From NCBI RefSeq assembly GCF_001439695.1, contig NZ_JYLL01000031.1:1-64000 (forward strand): a stretch of 64,000 bases of DNA, read 5' to 3'. Source of the DNA: Pseudomonas veronii. GTDB taxonomy: Bacteria; Pseudomonadota; Gammaproteobacteria; Pseudomonadales; Pseudomonadaceae. Both the position numbers and the translations under genes were made by a program. The notes under the pieces are model-generated. The model had not been told where the DNA came from. It was given only the letters and a program-made list of their open reading frames with translations, and did no database searches. Positions 8,190-17,182 of this stretch are shown here, piece by piece (position 1 is the first letter of the stretch; every line of letters begins with the position of its first letter).

Positions 8190-9392
8190 TCATATATGGC
8201 TGGTCAGGCTCATCAGCGGCAGCATGATCGCCAGCATGATCACGGCCACCAGCAGCGCCATGACCACGGTGAGGGACGGCACCAGCGCGGCGAGCAGGCG
8301 CTCGATGCCGCGCCTGGCTTCGATGTCGAAGATGTCGGCGACTTTGAGCAGCATGCTGTCCAGCTCACCGGCCTGTTCGCCGACGTCAATCATTTGCAGG
8401 GCCAGGTCGGGCAGCAGCGGTTGCGCACCGAACGCACTGGCCAGGGTGCCGCCGCCTTTCACCGACTCGGCGGCCTCGGCCACTTGGGCTTGTAACGCGC
8501 GGTTGGTGCAGACCTGCCGGGCGATGACCAACGCAGGCAACAAGGCCACGCCGTTGCTCAGCAAGGTGCCCAGGGTGCGTGTCAGGCGCGCCGCTTCGAC
8601 CCGCTGCAACAGCGGGCCGAGCACGCGCAGGCCGAGCAGGCGGCGGTCGTAGCGGTCGCGGCGCCGGGGGTCGCGCAGGCGTGCCGCCAGGGTGCCCAGC
8701 GCGACGCTCGACCCGGCCAACAGCAGCAGGCCGTAGGCGCCGAGGAATTGGCCGAGGGCCAGAATCACTTCGGTGATCAGCGGAATCGGCACGTCCAGGT
8801 CCTGGAAGATCGGCACGAACTGCGGCACCACATACGCCAGCAACAACGCCAGGGAGCCGAGCACGCCGACCACCAGGAACGCCGGGTAGATCAGCGCATT
8901 GATCACCTCGCCGCGCAGCCGCTGGCTGCGTTCGAGGTAGTCGCTGAGTTGGCGCAGGGTGCTTTCCAGCGCGCCGCCGGCTTCACCGGCACGCACCATG
9001 CTCAGGTACAGCGGGGAAAAGGTGCTGCCCTCTTCTTCCAGCGCGGCGGATAACGGTTTACCCGCCTTGACGTGGTCACGGATACGCTCGATCAGTACAC
9101 GCACTTGAGGCTGGCCGGGCTGCTTGAGCAGCAAGCCCAGGGAACGTTCCAGCGGCTGACCGGCGCCGAGCAACGTCGCCAACTGCTGGGTGAAACTCAC
9201 CAACGCCGCGCCCGTCAACGGCCCCCGCCGCAAGGCATGGCGCAGGCCCTGGCGGCCGGCGGCGTCGATCTGCAACAGCAGCCAGCCGCGCTTGTGCAGG
9301 ATCGCGATGGCGGCGCTCTGATCCTTGGCTTGCAGCGTGCCGCGCTGGGTCACGCCCTGGCTGTCGAGGGCACGGAAGGTGAACAGACTCAC
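8190..9392 (-). CDS. gspF: type II secretion inner-membrane platform protein GspF
   Basis: The 400-residue protein has two tandem cytoplasmic T2SSF domains (about 70-190 and 270-390), each followed by hydrophobic segments, giving three membrane helices in total (about 165-190, 215-240 and 370-395). Typical stretches are LATLLGAGQPLERSL, SLMVRAGE-like sequence and the C-terminal IMLPLMSL. GspF is the core of the platform that couples GspE to pseudopilus assembly. The start overlaps the gspE stop (ATGA). Confidence 0.92.
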   Translation of the reverse strand: MSLFTFRALDSQGVTQRGTLQAKDQSAAIAILHKRGWLLLQIDAAGRQGLRHALRRGPLTGAALVSFTQQLATLLGAGQPLERSLGLLLKQPGQPQVRVLIERIRDHVKAGKPLSAALEEEGSTFSPLYLSMVRAGEAGGALESTLRQLSDYLERSQRLRGEVINALIYPAFLVVGVLGSLALLLAYVVPQFVPIFQDLDVPIPLITEVILALGQFLGAYGLLLLAGSSVALGTLAARLRDPRRRDRYDRRLLGLRVLGPLLQRVEAARLTRTLGTLLSNGVALLPALVIARQVCTNRALQAQVAEAAESVKGGGTLASAFGAQPLLPDLALQMIDVGEQAGELDSMLLKVADIFDIEARRGIERLLAALVPSLTVVMALLVAVIMLAIMLPLMSLTSHI

Positions 9393-11098
9393 GCGCCCTC
9401 ACCACGGGTGACGCGCAGCACTTCTTCCAGCGAGGTGACGCCCGCCACCGCCTGGCGCAGGCCTTCCTCATGCAAGGTGCGCAGGCCCGCACGTCGGGCG
9501 GCCTGCTCCAACGTCGCGGCATCGGCGTGGCGCATCAGCAGGCCGCGCAGTTCGTCGTTCATCACCAGCAATTCGGTGATCGCGCTGCGGCCGTGGTAGC
9601 CGCCTTCGGCGCCGGGGCGATAGAGCAAGATCGGGCGCTCATCGGTGAAACGCTGCAGGCCATGTTCCTCGATCAACTCCGGCGGCGCTTCGAAGGCGAC
9701 ACGGGTCGCCGGGTCCAGGCGCCGCACCAGGCGCTGCGCGAGGATGCCGCTGACGGTCGAGGCGATCAGGTAACTTTCCACGCCCATGTCCAGCAGGCGC
9801 GTGATGCTCGCGGCGGCGCTGTTGGTGTGCAGGGTGGAAAGCACGAGGTGGCCGGTGAGCGACGACTGGATCGCGATGCGGCAGGTTTCCAGGTCGCGGA
9901 TCTCGCCGATCATGATCACGTCCGGGTCCTGGCGCACGATGGAGCGCAGCGCGCCGGCGAAGTCCAGGCCAATGGCCGGCTTGACCTGGATCTGGTTGAT
10001 GCCTTCGAGCTGGTATTCCACCGGGTCTTCGACGGTGATGATCTTGCGCTCGGCGCTGTTGAGCCGCGCCAGTGCGGTGTAGAGCGTGGTGGTCTTGCCG
10101 GAGCCGGTGGGCCCGGTGACCAGCAGGATGCCGTGGGGCCGTTCGAGCACGTCGAGGAAGGCGGCCAGGCGCTCGCCGTCGAAGCCCAGGCTGGGGAAGT
10201 CGAACTGCACGGTTTGCCGGTCGAGCAGGCGCATGACCACCGACTCGCCGAAGCTGGTCGGCACCGTGGACACCCGCAAGTCCAGCGCCTTGCCCTGGAT
10301 GCGCAGCATGATCCGCCCGTCCTGGGGCAAGCGCCGCTCGGCGATGTCCAGGCGCGCCATGATCTTCACCCGCGAGATCACCGCCGCCGACGAACTGGCC
10401 GGCGGCGCTTCGGCGTCGTGCAGCACGCCGTCGATGCGGTAGCGCACCTTGAGTTGGTTTTCGAAGGGTTCGATATGGATGTCCGACGCACGCTGCTCCA
10501 CCGCCCGCTGCAGGATCAGGTTGACCAGGCGGATCACCGGCGCTTCGGAAGCCATGTCCTTGAGGTGTTCGATATCTTCCAGCGCGCCGCCCTGCTCATC
10601 GAGGTTCTCGATCAGGGTGCCCATGGCGGAACGGCCCTGGCCGTAATAGCGCTCGATCAGCGTCTCGACTTCAGTGCGCGGGCCGATGGCCAACCACACC
10701 GGCACATCACAGGCGTAGGCCAGGGCCTGGAAGGGATAATGCTGCGTCGGGTTGGCCGCAAGCACGCGCAGCCCGCCGTGGGCCCAGCCCATGGGCACCA
10801 CTTGGTAATGGCGCATGAAGCGCTCGGTGAGCGCGGGCAACGGGTCGAGCAACGGCGGCGCGGCATCGGCGAGCAACAGCGGCGCGCCGAGCAACTCGGC
10901 CCAGGCGCGCGCCAGTTCGACTTCGGACACCAGCCCCAGGCGCGTGAGCAGGCCGAGCAGGTCGCTGCCGTCCGGGGACAAGCGTCGGGCGCGCTCCAGG
11001 TCGACGGTTTTCAGCCCGGCGTGCTGCATCAGCCACACGCACACGCGGTCGGTGTGCGGTATCTGCGTATGGCAGGCATCGATGGGCATTGACGACAT
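9389..11098 (-). CDS. gspE: type II secretion ATPase GspE
   Basis: The cytoplasmic hexameric ATPase powering pseudopilus growth, 569 residues. It has the N1E/N2E domains, then a RecA-like domain with Walker A GPTGSGKTTTLY, an Asp box, Walker B region DPDVIMIGEIRD and a His box TGHLVLSTLHTNSA. The C-terminal region that in most GspE proteins carries two CxxC pairs binding zinc lacks all four cysteines here (the stretch LVRRLDPATRVAFEAPP). It is the first gene of the operon; no strong ribosome-binding site precedes 11098, and an ATG at 11089 is an alternative start. Confidence 0.92.
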   Translation of the reverse strand: MSSMPIDACHTQIPHTDRVCVWLMQHAGLKTVDLERARRLSPDGSDLLGLLTRLGLVSEVELARAWAELLGAPLLLADAAPPLLDPLPALTERFMRHYQVVPMGWAHGGLRVLAANPTQHYPFQALAYACDVPVWLAIGPRTEVETLIERYYGQGRSAMGTLIENLDEQGGALEDIEHLKDMASEAPVIRLVNLILQRAVEQRASDIHIEPFENQLKVRYRIDGVLHDAEAPPASSSAAVISRVKIMARLDIAERRLPQDGRIMLRIQGKALDLRVSTVPTSFGESVVMRLLDRQTVQFDFPSLGFDGERLAAFLDVLERPHGILLVTGPTGSGKTTTLYTALARLNSAERKIITVEDPVEYQLEGINQIQVKPAIGLDFAGALRSIVRQDPDVIMIGEIRDLETCRIAIQSSLTGHLVLSTLHTNSAAASITRLLDMGVESYLIASTVSGILAQRLVRRLDPATRVAFEAPPELIEEHGLQRFTDERPILLYRPGAEGGYHGRSAITELLVMNDELRGLLMRHADAATLEQAARRAGLRTLHEEGLRQAVAGVTSLEEVLRVTRGEGA

Positions 11099-11485
11099 AG
11101 TGGGGTGTCTAGTTGCGAGAAAGTATGGCTATTTGGAACTACTGGATATAAAAATAAAATGCCATTAGTTCGCCACGCCGCAGTCGGAGTTAACTGGGTT
11201 AATCGACTGGAAGTTCCAGCGCTAGTTCCTGAAGCGGGGAAACAAACTGAAAAGAATAACCTGCGACCGGCTTGAAACAGCCGCGAAATCCTTGATTTAA
11301 AGCCTCCAAGCCGACACCCAAGGATTCAGCTAATTGCAATTAGCCACTTCGCTAATCAGAGCCAGGCGCCGAAGTTTTTCCTCGACGCGCATCAAGCTCA
11401 AACTTTCAAACAACCTTGTTGTTGATCTTCATTGCCGCTGAGCGCTGGGTTTGCCGCGTGGTAGCAAACACAGACGATCTGCCCG
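11099..11485 (-). promoter_or_regulatory. T2SS operon leader region with a 16-bp palindrome
   Basis: These 387 bases separate the TonB receptor gene from gspE on the same strand and have no credible gene. They should hold the gspE promoter and the end of the receptor transcript. The clearest element is the perfect palindrome GCTAATTGCAATTAGC at 11329-11344, with another GCTAAT half-site seven bases further on. It could be an operator for an unidentified regulator. I found no clear intrinsic terminator or sigma54 element. Confidence 0.45.
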
Positions 11486-13876
11486 TCAGAAGTCGACCGT
11501 CGCCGACAACAGGTAGGTCCGCGGTGTCGACAAGGTCAGCCCCGGTTCGCTGTCGTCCGACGCACCCGCCGAGCTCCAGTAGCGTTTATCGGCGACGTTT
11601 TCCACATTCGCGCGCAGGGTGATGTGTTTGTCATCGACCTTGAACGCATACCGCGCGCCCACGTCGATGCGGTTCCAGGCGTCGATTTCCTTGACGTTGG
11701 CCTGGTCCAGGTATTGCGAGCTGGAGTAGATGCCGCGCGTGGTCAGGGTCAGGCCTTCGAGGCGCGGCACGTCCCATTCCGCGCCGAGGTTGACGTTGTA
11801 CTTGGGCGTGGCCGGGGCGCGGTTGCCGTCGAACGTGCCGTTGGTGGTGTGGGTCAATTCGCTGTCGATGTACATCACGCCGCCCAGCAGGCGCAGGCCC
11901 TTGAGCGGTTCGCCGAACAGGCTGAGTTCCACGCCGTCGTTCTGGCGCTTGCCGTTGGGGCCGAACACCCGCGAGGTCGCGTTGGTTTCATAGGCCGGTT
12001 GCTTGATGCGGAACACCGCGGCGGTCACGGCGAACGCACCGGCGTCGTATTTGGCGCCGACTTCCACCTGGCGGCTGATGAACGGCGGGAAGATTTCATC
12101 TTCGTTGACCGAGGTGGAAGGCGCGACCTTGCCCTGGCTCAGGCCTTCCAGGTAGTTGGCGTACAGCGACAGCGCGTCGGTGGCCTTGAACAGGATGCCG
12201 CCGGACGGCGAGATTTTTTCTTCGTCGTAGGCGGTGTCGCCTTTGACGTTGTTGGTCCAGTCATCCACCTTCACCCGCTGCCAGCGTGCGCCGAGGGTCA
12301 GCAGCAGGCGATCGTCGAAAAAGCCCAGGGTGTCGGACAACGCCACGCCGCTGAATTTATTCTCGGTGTATACCTGCGCATCCTGGCGGATGGCGGTGGA
12401 CGGCGTCGGTGTTTGCACCGGGTTGTAAAGATTGCTCGGCGCCGCCGCATAGCGTGCGCCGCCGTTGGTGAAGTCCATGTAGAAGTAGCTGGCCGCCAGG
12501 TTGACCTCGTGGCTCACCGGCCCGGTATGGAACCCGCTGCGCACGCCTGCCGTGGCGGTACGCACATTTTCATCGCGGCTGAAGTCGCGCGGCTGCACGC
12601 TGAAATCCCCTGCACTGTTGCTGACGGAAACGGCGTGACGCAGGAAGTCGTGGTTGCTTTTGCGCGCGCCGACACCGCCGTAGAGCATCAGGTTATCGCT
12701 GAGGTCGAACTCGGCGTTGAGCGTGCCGAACGTGTCGTTGGTGCTGGCCTTGCTCCACGACTGCGCGTAGTTGCGGCGTACATCGTTGGCGCTTGGCACC
12801 GGGGCCGCGGCGGCCACCTGCACGCGCTCCTGCGGGGCGTTGGTGTCGCGCTCGGTGTGGCCGATATCGCTGGAAAGGCGCAGGCGCTCACCGCGAAAGT
12901 CCAGGCCCAGCACGGCCATTTCACGGTCGACACGCTGATGGTCCCACTCGGTATCACCGGCCTGTTTCACGCCGTTGAAGCGCAGGCCGAACTTGTTGTC
13001 CTCGCCGAAACGCCGGCCCACGTCCACCGCGCCGCCAGCCTGGCTGTCGGAGGCCCAGGTGCCGGTGAACGAGTTGATGTCCTTGTCGGTGGCGCGCTTG
13101 GGCACCACGTTGATCCCGCCGCCCACACTGCCGCGCGGCGAGATGCCGTTGATCAATTGGCTGGGGCCTTTGACGATGTCGACGCGGTCGGCCATTTCCA
13201 TGTCGATGGTGTAGGTCGGCAACACGCCGTACAGGCCGTTGTAGGCCACATCACTGTTGAACAGGCTGAACCCGCGAATGGTGAACTGTTCATAGCGCCC
13301 ACCGGCCGGGTTGGTGGCGCGCACCGACGGGTCGCTGGCGATCAGGTCGCCGAGGGTCCGCGCCTGCTGGTTCTTCACCGCCTCCTGGGTGTAGGTGGTC
13401 ATGCTGAAGGGCGTGTCCATGAAGTCCCGCGAGCCCAGCAGGCCCTGCGAACCGCGTCGCGCCACTTGCCCACCGGCGTAGATATCGCCGTCGGCTTCGC
13501 TGCGGGTCCCGAGGATGGCGGTCGGAGCCAGTTGCAGGCTGCTGCCCTGCGGCACCGGCACCAGCATGTAGGCCTGCTCCCCCATCGGCTGCAGTTGCAG
13601 GCCGGAACCTTGCAGCAGGCGGGCAAAACCTTCTTCCACCGCGTACTCGCCGGATAAACCACTGCTACCGCGGCCACTGACCAGCGCCGGGTCCACCGCC
13701 AGGTTGACCCCCGACAACCCGGCGAAACGGGTCAACGCGGCACCCAGGCTACCGGCCGGCACTTGGTAGCTGCGGCGGGTGGCGGTGTCTTCGGCATAGC
13801 TGATCGGGGTAAACAGTGGGCTGGCGCTGAGGCTCAGCATCAGGCTCAGTTTGAGCAAGGGGCGGACGGCGGGCAT
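11486..13876 (-). CDS. TonB-dependent siderophore-type receptor with STN signalling domain
   Basis: The 796-residue outer-membrane receptor has a signal peptide (about 1-28), a secretin/TonB N-terminal (STN) signalling domain (about 35-105: YQVPAGSLGAALTRFAGLSGVNLAVDPALV), a TonB box region, a plug with TIRGF and IDMVKGP-like segments (about 150-270) and a 22-strand barrel ending in the usual terminal Phe (LLSATVDF). The layout is that of the FpvA/FecA group that takes up ferric siderophores. STN receptors normally signal to an anti-sigma/sigma pair, but none is adjacent. I saw no convincing Fur box upstream. The substrate cannot be deduced. Confidence 0.88.
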   Translation of the reverse strand: MPAVRPLLKLSLMLSLSASPLFTPISYAEDTATRRSYQVPAGSLGAALTRFAGLSGVNLAVDPALVSGRGSSGLSGEYAVEEGFARLLQGSGLQLQPMGEQAYMLVPVPQGSSLQLAPTAILGTRSEADGDIYAGGQVARRGSQGLLGSRDFMDTPFSMTTYTQEAVKNQQARTLGDLIASDPSVRATNPAGGRYEQFTIRGFSLFNSDVAYNGLYGVLPTYTIDMEMADRVDIVKGPSQLINGISPRGSVGGGINVVPKRATDKDINSFTGTWASDSQAGGAVDVGRRFGEDNKFGLRFNGVKQAGDTEWDHQRVDREMAVLGLDFRGERLRLSSDIGHTERDTNAPQERVQVAAAAPVPSANDVRRNYAQSWSKASTNDTFGTLNAEFDLSDNLMLYGGVGARKSNHDFLRHAVSVSNSAGDFSVQPRDFSRDENVRTATAGVRSGFHTGPVSHEVNLAASYFYMDFTNGGARYAAAPSNLYNPVQTPTPSTAIRQDAQVYTENKFSGVALSDTLGFFDDRLLLTLGARWQRVKVDDWTNNVKGDTAYDEEKISPSGGILFKATDALSLYANYLEGLSQGKVAPSTSVNEDEIFPPFISRQVEVGAKYDAGAFAVTAAVFRIKQPAYETNATSRVFGPNGKRQNDGVELSLFGEPLKGLRLLGGVMYIDSELTHTTNGTFDGNRAPATPKYNVNLGAEWDVPRLEGLTLTTRGIYSSSQYLDQANVKEIDAWNRIDVGARYAFKVDDKHITLRANVENVADKRYWSSAGASDDSEPGLTLSTPRTYLLSATVDF

Positions 13877-13980
13877 GGGCGGAAGCTCTCGATTTTGTTC
13901 ACTTACCTGGAATGACAGGCGAGGTGAAAAAAAGGGACAGGCTTCCGCGCTTTTTCTAGCAAATAACCACTAAGGCTCAA

Positions 13981-14047
13981 TCAACCGACAGGTTGACTCG
14001 ACGATCCCGGCGCCGCGCAGTACCGCCACGGTGGCGTCGGGATCGTC
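13981..14047. terminator. two inverted repeats downstream of the cyd operon
   Basis: TCAACC-GACA-GGTTGA (13981-13996) and a longer dyad with arms GACGATCCCG (14000-14009) and CGGGATCGTC (14038-14047) lie just past the stop of ybgE on the minus strand. The longer dyad can also form an inner CGCCAC/GTGGCG stem. They fit transcript ends or a REP-like element; there is no long T-run, so a classical intrinsic terminator is not certain. Confidence 0.5.
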
Positions 14048-14052
14048 CGTTT

Positions 14053-14340
14053 TCAGTGCAGGAACTTCAACCAGCCAGCCAGTGCCAGCGCGGCAAAGCA
14101 GGTCCAGCCCGAGAACAGCCAGCGCCACACGCGCGCACGCGGCACGAACCCCACGCCCCGCACAAAGGCCACACTCATCGCCGCGAACAAGGCCATTGCC
14201 AGCCCATGATCAGCTTTGCCGTCCGGGGTGGCCATCAGGGGCGGATAGAGCGTACACACCAGCATGATCGCGATCGCGATAAGCAAGCTCAGCGAGTGAA
14301 TGCGTGAGGGCGCCGGAGCCTCGGCGACACGCGGCATCAT
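14053..14340 (-). CDS. ybgE: cyd operon protein YbgE family
   Basis: A 95-residue protein with three hydrophobic segments (about 18-35, 45-63 and 73-92), the size and topology of the YbgE proteins that accompany cytochrome bd genes. It lies directly after cydX; its ATG overlaps the cydX TGA (ATGATGA arrangement). A role in bd oxidase maturation or stability is suggested by genomic association rather than by motifs here. It appears to be the last gene of the operon, followed by inverted repeats. Confidence 0.75.
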   Translation of the reverse strand: MMPRVAEAPAPSRIHSLSLLIAIAIMLVCTLYPPLMATPDGKADHGLAMALFAAMSVAFVRGVGFVPRARVWRWLFSGWTCFAALALAGWLKFLH

Positions 14341-14459
14341 GGCCGCGGCTCCTCACGGTCGCTCAGGGCGCGCCCCGCTTCGTTCTCGCCCCACATCGCA
14401 TTCAATATGGCCAGCAACAAGGCGAAACCGACTCCCAGCATCCAGGCGAAATACCACAT
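14337..14459 (-). CDS. cydX: cytochrome bd small subunit CydX
   Basis: This 40-residue single-pass protein begins MWYFAWMLGVGFALLLAILN and continues AMWGENEAGRAL, the typical CydX pattern of an N-terminal membrane helix with conserved Trp/Tyr and a short polar tail. A GAGGAGCAAAGACT ribosome-binding region precedes the ATG at 14459. It sits 22 bases after cydB and overlaps ybgE. CydX stabilises the heme sites of the bd oxidase. Confidence 0.9.
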   Translation of the reverse strand: MWYFAWMLGVGFALLLAILNAMWGENEAGRALSDREEPRP

Positions 14460-14481
14460 AGTCTTTGCTCCTCTGATGGCG

Positions 14482-15618
14482 TTAGTAGGCCGAATGTTCG
14501 TTGGCTTTGATCTGTGCCACGGTGACCTTGCCGCGCATGACGCGATAGGCCCACGAGGTGTAGATCACGATCAGCGGCATGAAGATCAACGTGGCCCAGA
14601 ACATGATGGACAGGCTGAGATGACTGGACACGCTGTCCCACACAGTCAGGCTGGCCGCAGGCACGGTCGACGACGGCATGACGAAGGGGAACATGGACAC
14701 GCCGGCCGTGCTGATCACCCCGATCACCGCGAGCGACGAGGCGACAAACGCGGCCAGTGTGCGGCGCATCATCATCAACAACGCAGCACCAGCGGCGCCC
14801 GCCAGGCCCAGCGCAGGCAGCAGCCACAGCAGAGGGTAATGGCCATAGTTGGCCATCCAGGCGCCCGCTTCGCGTACCACGGTTTTGTTGAGAATGTCCG
14901 GCAGCCCGGCGGTATCCACCACCGAGGTGATGCGATAGCCGTCAATCGATTGCAACCACACACCAGCAATAACGAATGTACACAGCAGCACCAGCGCCGC
15001 GCCCACCCCGCCCTTGATGGCACGGGCCTGGATCACGCCTTCAGTGCGGTGCGCCAGATAGGTACCGCCTTGCAGGGTGATCATTGCACTGCTCACCACA
15101 CCGGTCAGCAGCGCAAAGGGGTTCAGCAGTTGCCAGAAACTCCCGGTGTAAGTCGATACCAGCATGTTGTTGAAGTGGAACGGTACGCCTTGCAACAGGT
15201 TGCCGAACGCGATGCCGAACACCAGCGGCGGCACGGCCCCACCGACAAACAGCCCCCAGTCCCAGGTGCTGCGCCATTTGGCGTTGTGAATCTTGCTGCG
15301 ATAGTCAAACCCCACCGGGCGGAAGAACAGCGCCCACAGGACCAGAATCATCGCCCAATAAAACCCGCTGAACGCGGTGGCATACACCACCGGCCACGCT
15401 GCGAACAGCGCGCCGCCCGCGGTGATGAACCACACTTGGTTGCCGTCCCAGTGCGGCCCTACGGTGTTGATCGCGACGCGGCGTTCCACGTCCGAGCGGC
15501 CCACGAAGGGCAGCAAGGTGCCGACGCCCATATCGTGGCCGTCCATGATGGCGAAGCCGATCAGCAGTATGCCGACCAGTGCCCACCAGATAATTTTCAG
15601 AGTGAAGTAATCAAGCAT
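14482..15618 (-). CDS. cydB: cytochrome bd ubiquinol oxidase subunit II
   Basis: The 378-residue integral membrane protein has the length and motif pattern of CydB. The N-terminus MLDYFTLKIIWWALVGILLIGFAIMDGHDMGVGTLLPF, the GPHWDGNQVWFITAGGALFAAWP segment and the FRPVGFDYR segment are characteristic. With CydA it forms the quinol oxidase that reduces oxygen to water without pumping protons. The start overlaps the last eight bases of cydA, indicating coupled translation. Confidence 0.95.
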   Translation of the reverse strand: MLDYFTLKIIWWALVGILLIGFAIMDGHDMGVGTLLPFVGRSDVERRVAINTVGPHWDGNQVWFITAGGALFAAWPVVYATAFSGFYWAMILVLWALFFRPVGFDYRSKIHNAKWRSTWDWGLFVGGAVPPLVFGIAFGNLLQGVPFHFNNMLVSTYTGSFWQLLNPFALLTGVVSSAMITLQGGTYLAHRTEGVIQARAIKGGVGAALVLLCTFVIAGVWLQSIDGYRITSVVDTAGLPDILNKTVVREAGAWMANYGHYPLLWLLPALGLAGAAGAALLMMMRRTLAAFVASSLAVIGVISTAGVSMFPFVMPSSTVPAASLTVWDSVSSHLSLSIMFWATLIFMPLIVIYTSWAYRVMRGKVTVAQIKANEHSAY

Positions 15619-17182
15619 GGTGGAGTTCCTTCAGGTTGGCATCGTAAGCGTAACGGCCGGTTCCGAGGCTGCCGGGCCCTTGGCGGGCGAACTTGACCAT
15701 CAGGAACATTTCAACCACCAGCAGCACGGTGTAGAACGCGACGAAGCCTGCCAGCGAGCCATAGAGGTTATTGACGCTAAGGGTGGAGACACTCATGTGA
15801 GTGGGCAGCACGCCGTAGATGGTCCAGGGTTGACGGCCGTATTCAGCGACGAACCAGCCCAGCTCGCAGGCCAGCCAAGGCGCCGGCAGCATGCAGAGTG
15901 CCCAACGCAGCAACCAGCGGCGGCGTGTGCAGACCGACTTCAAGGTGCTCCAGAAGGCCAGCCCGAACAGCAACAGCATGGCGAAACCCAGCGCGACCAT
16001 GACCCGGAACGCCCAGAACATCGGGGTCACGCGCGGTACGGTGTCGTTCATCGCCTTGTCGATGATCTCCGGCGTGGCCTGGTTGACGTCTTCAACATAC
16101 TTTTTCAGCAGCAGGCCAAAGCCGAGGTCCGCTTTGTACTCTTCGAAGGTATCGAACGCCGCCTTATCGGTGCGATCGGCCCGCAGGGCTTCAAGCGCAT
16201 TGACGGCGGTAATGCCACGCAGGATGCGCGCGCGGTTTTTCGCTTTGATGTCATGAATGCCCGGGATCTGCTTGCTCACCGAGCGCGTGCCGATCAAGCC
16301 CATCACCCACGGCACATCGACTTCCCAGTTATTCCTGGACTCGGCTTCATTGATGCTGGCCAGCAAGGTCAGGCCGGCCGGCGCGGGTTTGGTTTCCCAC
16401 ATGGCTTCCATGGCCGCCAGCTTGGTTTGCTGCGCCTCACCCACGGTGTAACCCGACTCATCCCCCAGCACGATGACGCTCAGCACCGAGGCCAGGCCGA
16501 ACGCCGCCGCCACCCGGAAACTGCGCTTGGCGAATTCGACATCGCGATTTTTGAGCAAGTACCAGCTGGAAATCGACAACACAAACATCGAACCGGTGAC
16601 GTAACCGGCAGACACGGTGTGTACGAACTTGGCCTGGGCCACCGGGTTGAACAACACCGCCCAGAAATCGACCATCTCCATACGCATGGTGATGTAGCTG
16701 AATTCCGAGCCGACCGGGTTCTGCATCCAGCCATTGGCGATCAGAATCCACAGCGCCGACAGGTTGGTACCGATGGCCATCAGCAACGTGACCAGCAAGT
16801 GGTGCTCTTTCTTCAGGCGATCCCAGCCAAAAAAGAACAGACCGATCATGGTCGATTCGAGAAAGAACGCCATCAAGCCCTCGATGGCCAGCGGGGCACC
16901 GAAGATGTCGCCCACGTAGTGCGAGTAGTACGCCCAGTTGGTGCCGAACTGAAATTCCAGGGTGATGCCGGTTGTCACCCCCAGGGCGAAGTTGATACCG
17001 AATAACTTGCCCCAAAAGCGCGTCATGTCCTTCCAGATGACGTTCCCGGTCATCACATAGACGCTTTCCATGATGACCAGTAGCCACACCATGCCAACCG
17101 TCAGCGGTACGAATAGAAAGTGGTAAAGCGCAGTGGCTGCGAACTGCAGCCGTGACAAATCCACCAGTTGTTCTGAGATCAC
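15611..17182 (-). CDS. cydA: cytochrome bd ubiquinol oxidase subunit I
   Basis: The 523-residue subunit carries the three hemes and the quinol site. The start is GTG at 17182 (VISEQLVDLSRLQF), chosen because it aligns with the N-terminus of E. coli CydA, has AAGGGG upstream, and overlaps the cydP stop. Visible are the heme-ligand His at residue 21 (ALYHFLF), the block GKLFGINFALGVTTGITLEFQFG and the GRQPW motif that marks true CydA proteins. Bd oxidases are known to resist sulfide, which matters for the neighbouring sulfide-oxidation genes. Confidence 0.95.
   Translation of the reverse strand: MISEQLVDLSRLQFAATALYHFLFVPLTVGMVWLLVIMESVYVMTGNVIWKDMTRFWGKLFGINFALGVTTGITLEFQFGTNWAYYSHYVGDIFGAPLAIEGLMAFFLESTMIGLFFFGWDRLKKEHHLLVTLLMAIGTNLSALWILIANGWMQNPVGSEFSYITMRMEMVDFWAVLFNPVAQAKFVHTVSAGYVTGSMFVLSISSWYLLKNRDVEFAKRSFRVAAAFGLASVLSVIVLGDESGYTVGEAQQTKLAAMEAMWETKPAPAGLTLLASINEAESRNNWEVDVPWVMGLIGTRSVSKQIPGIHDIKAKNRARILRGITAVNALEALRADRTDKAAFDTFEEYKADLGFGLLLKKYVEDVNQATPEIIDKAMNDTVPRVTPMFWAFRVMVALGFAMLLLFGLAFWSTLKSVCTRRRWLLRWALCMLPAPWLACELGWFVAEYGRQPWTIYGVLPTHMSVSTLSVNNLYGSLAGFVAFYTVLLVVEMFLMVKFARQGPGSLGTGRYAYDANLKELHHA

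Noticed and set aside
9470..11092. A 540-codon open frame on the plus strand
   Set aside because: It lies fully antisense to gspE, whose motifs are intact; long antisense frames are expected in GC-rich DNA. The same reasoning removes the frames at 11624-13657, 14407-15696 and 26941-28071.
13877..13980. Fur box before the TonB receptor
   Set aside because: No GATAAT-type repeats of acceptable quality were seen.
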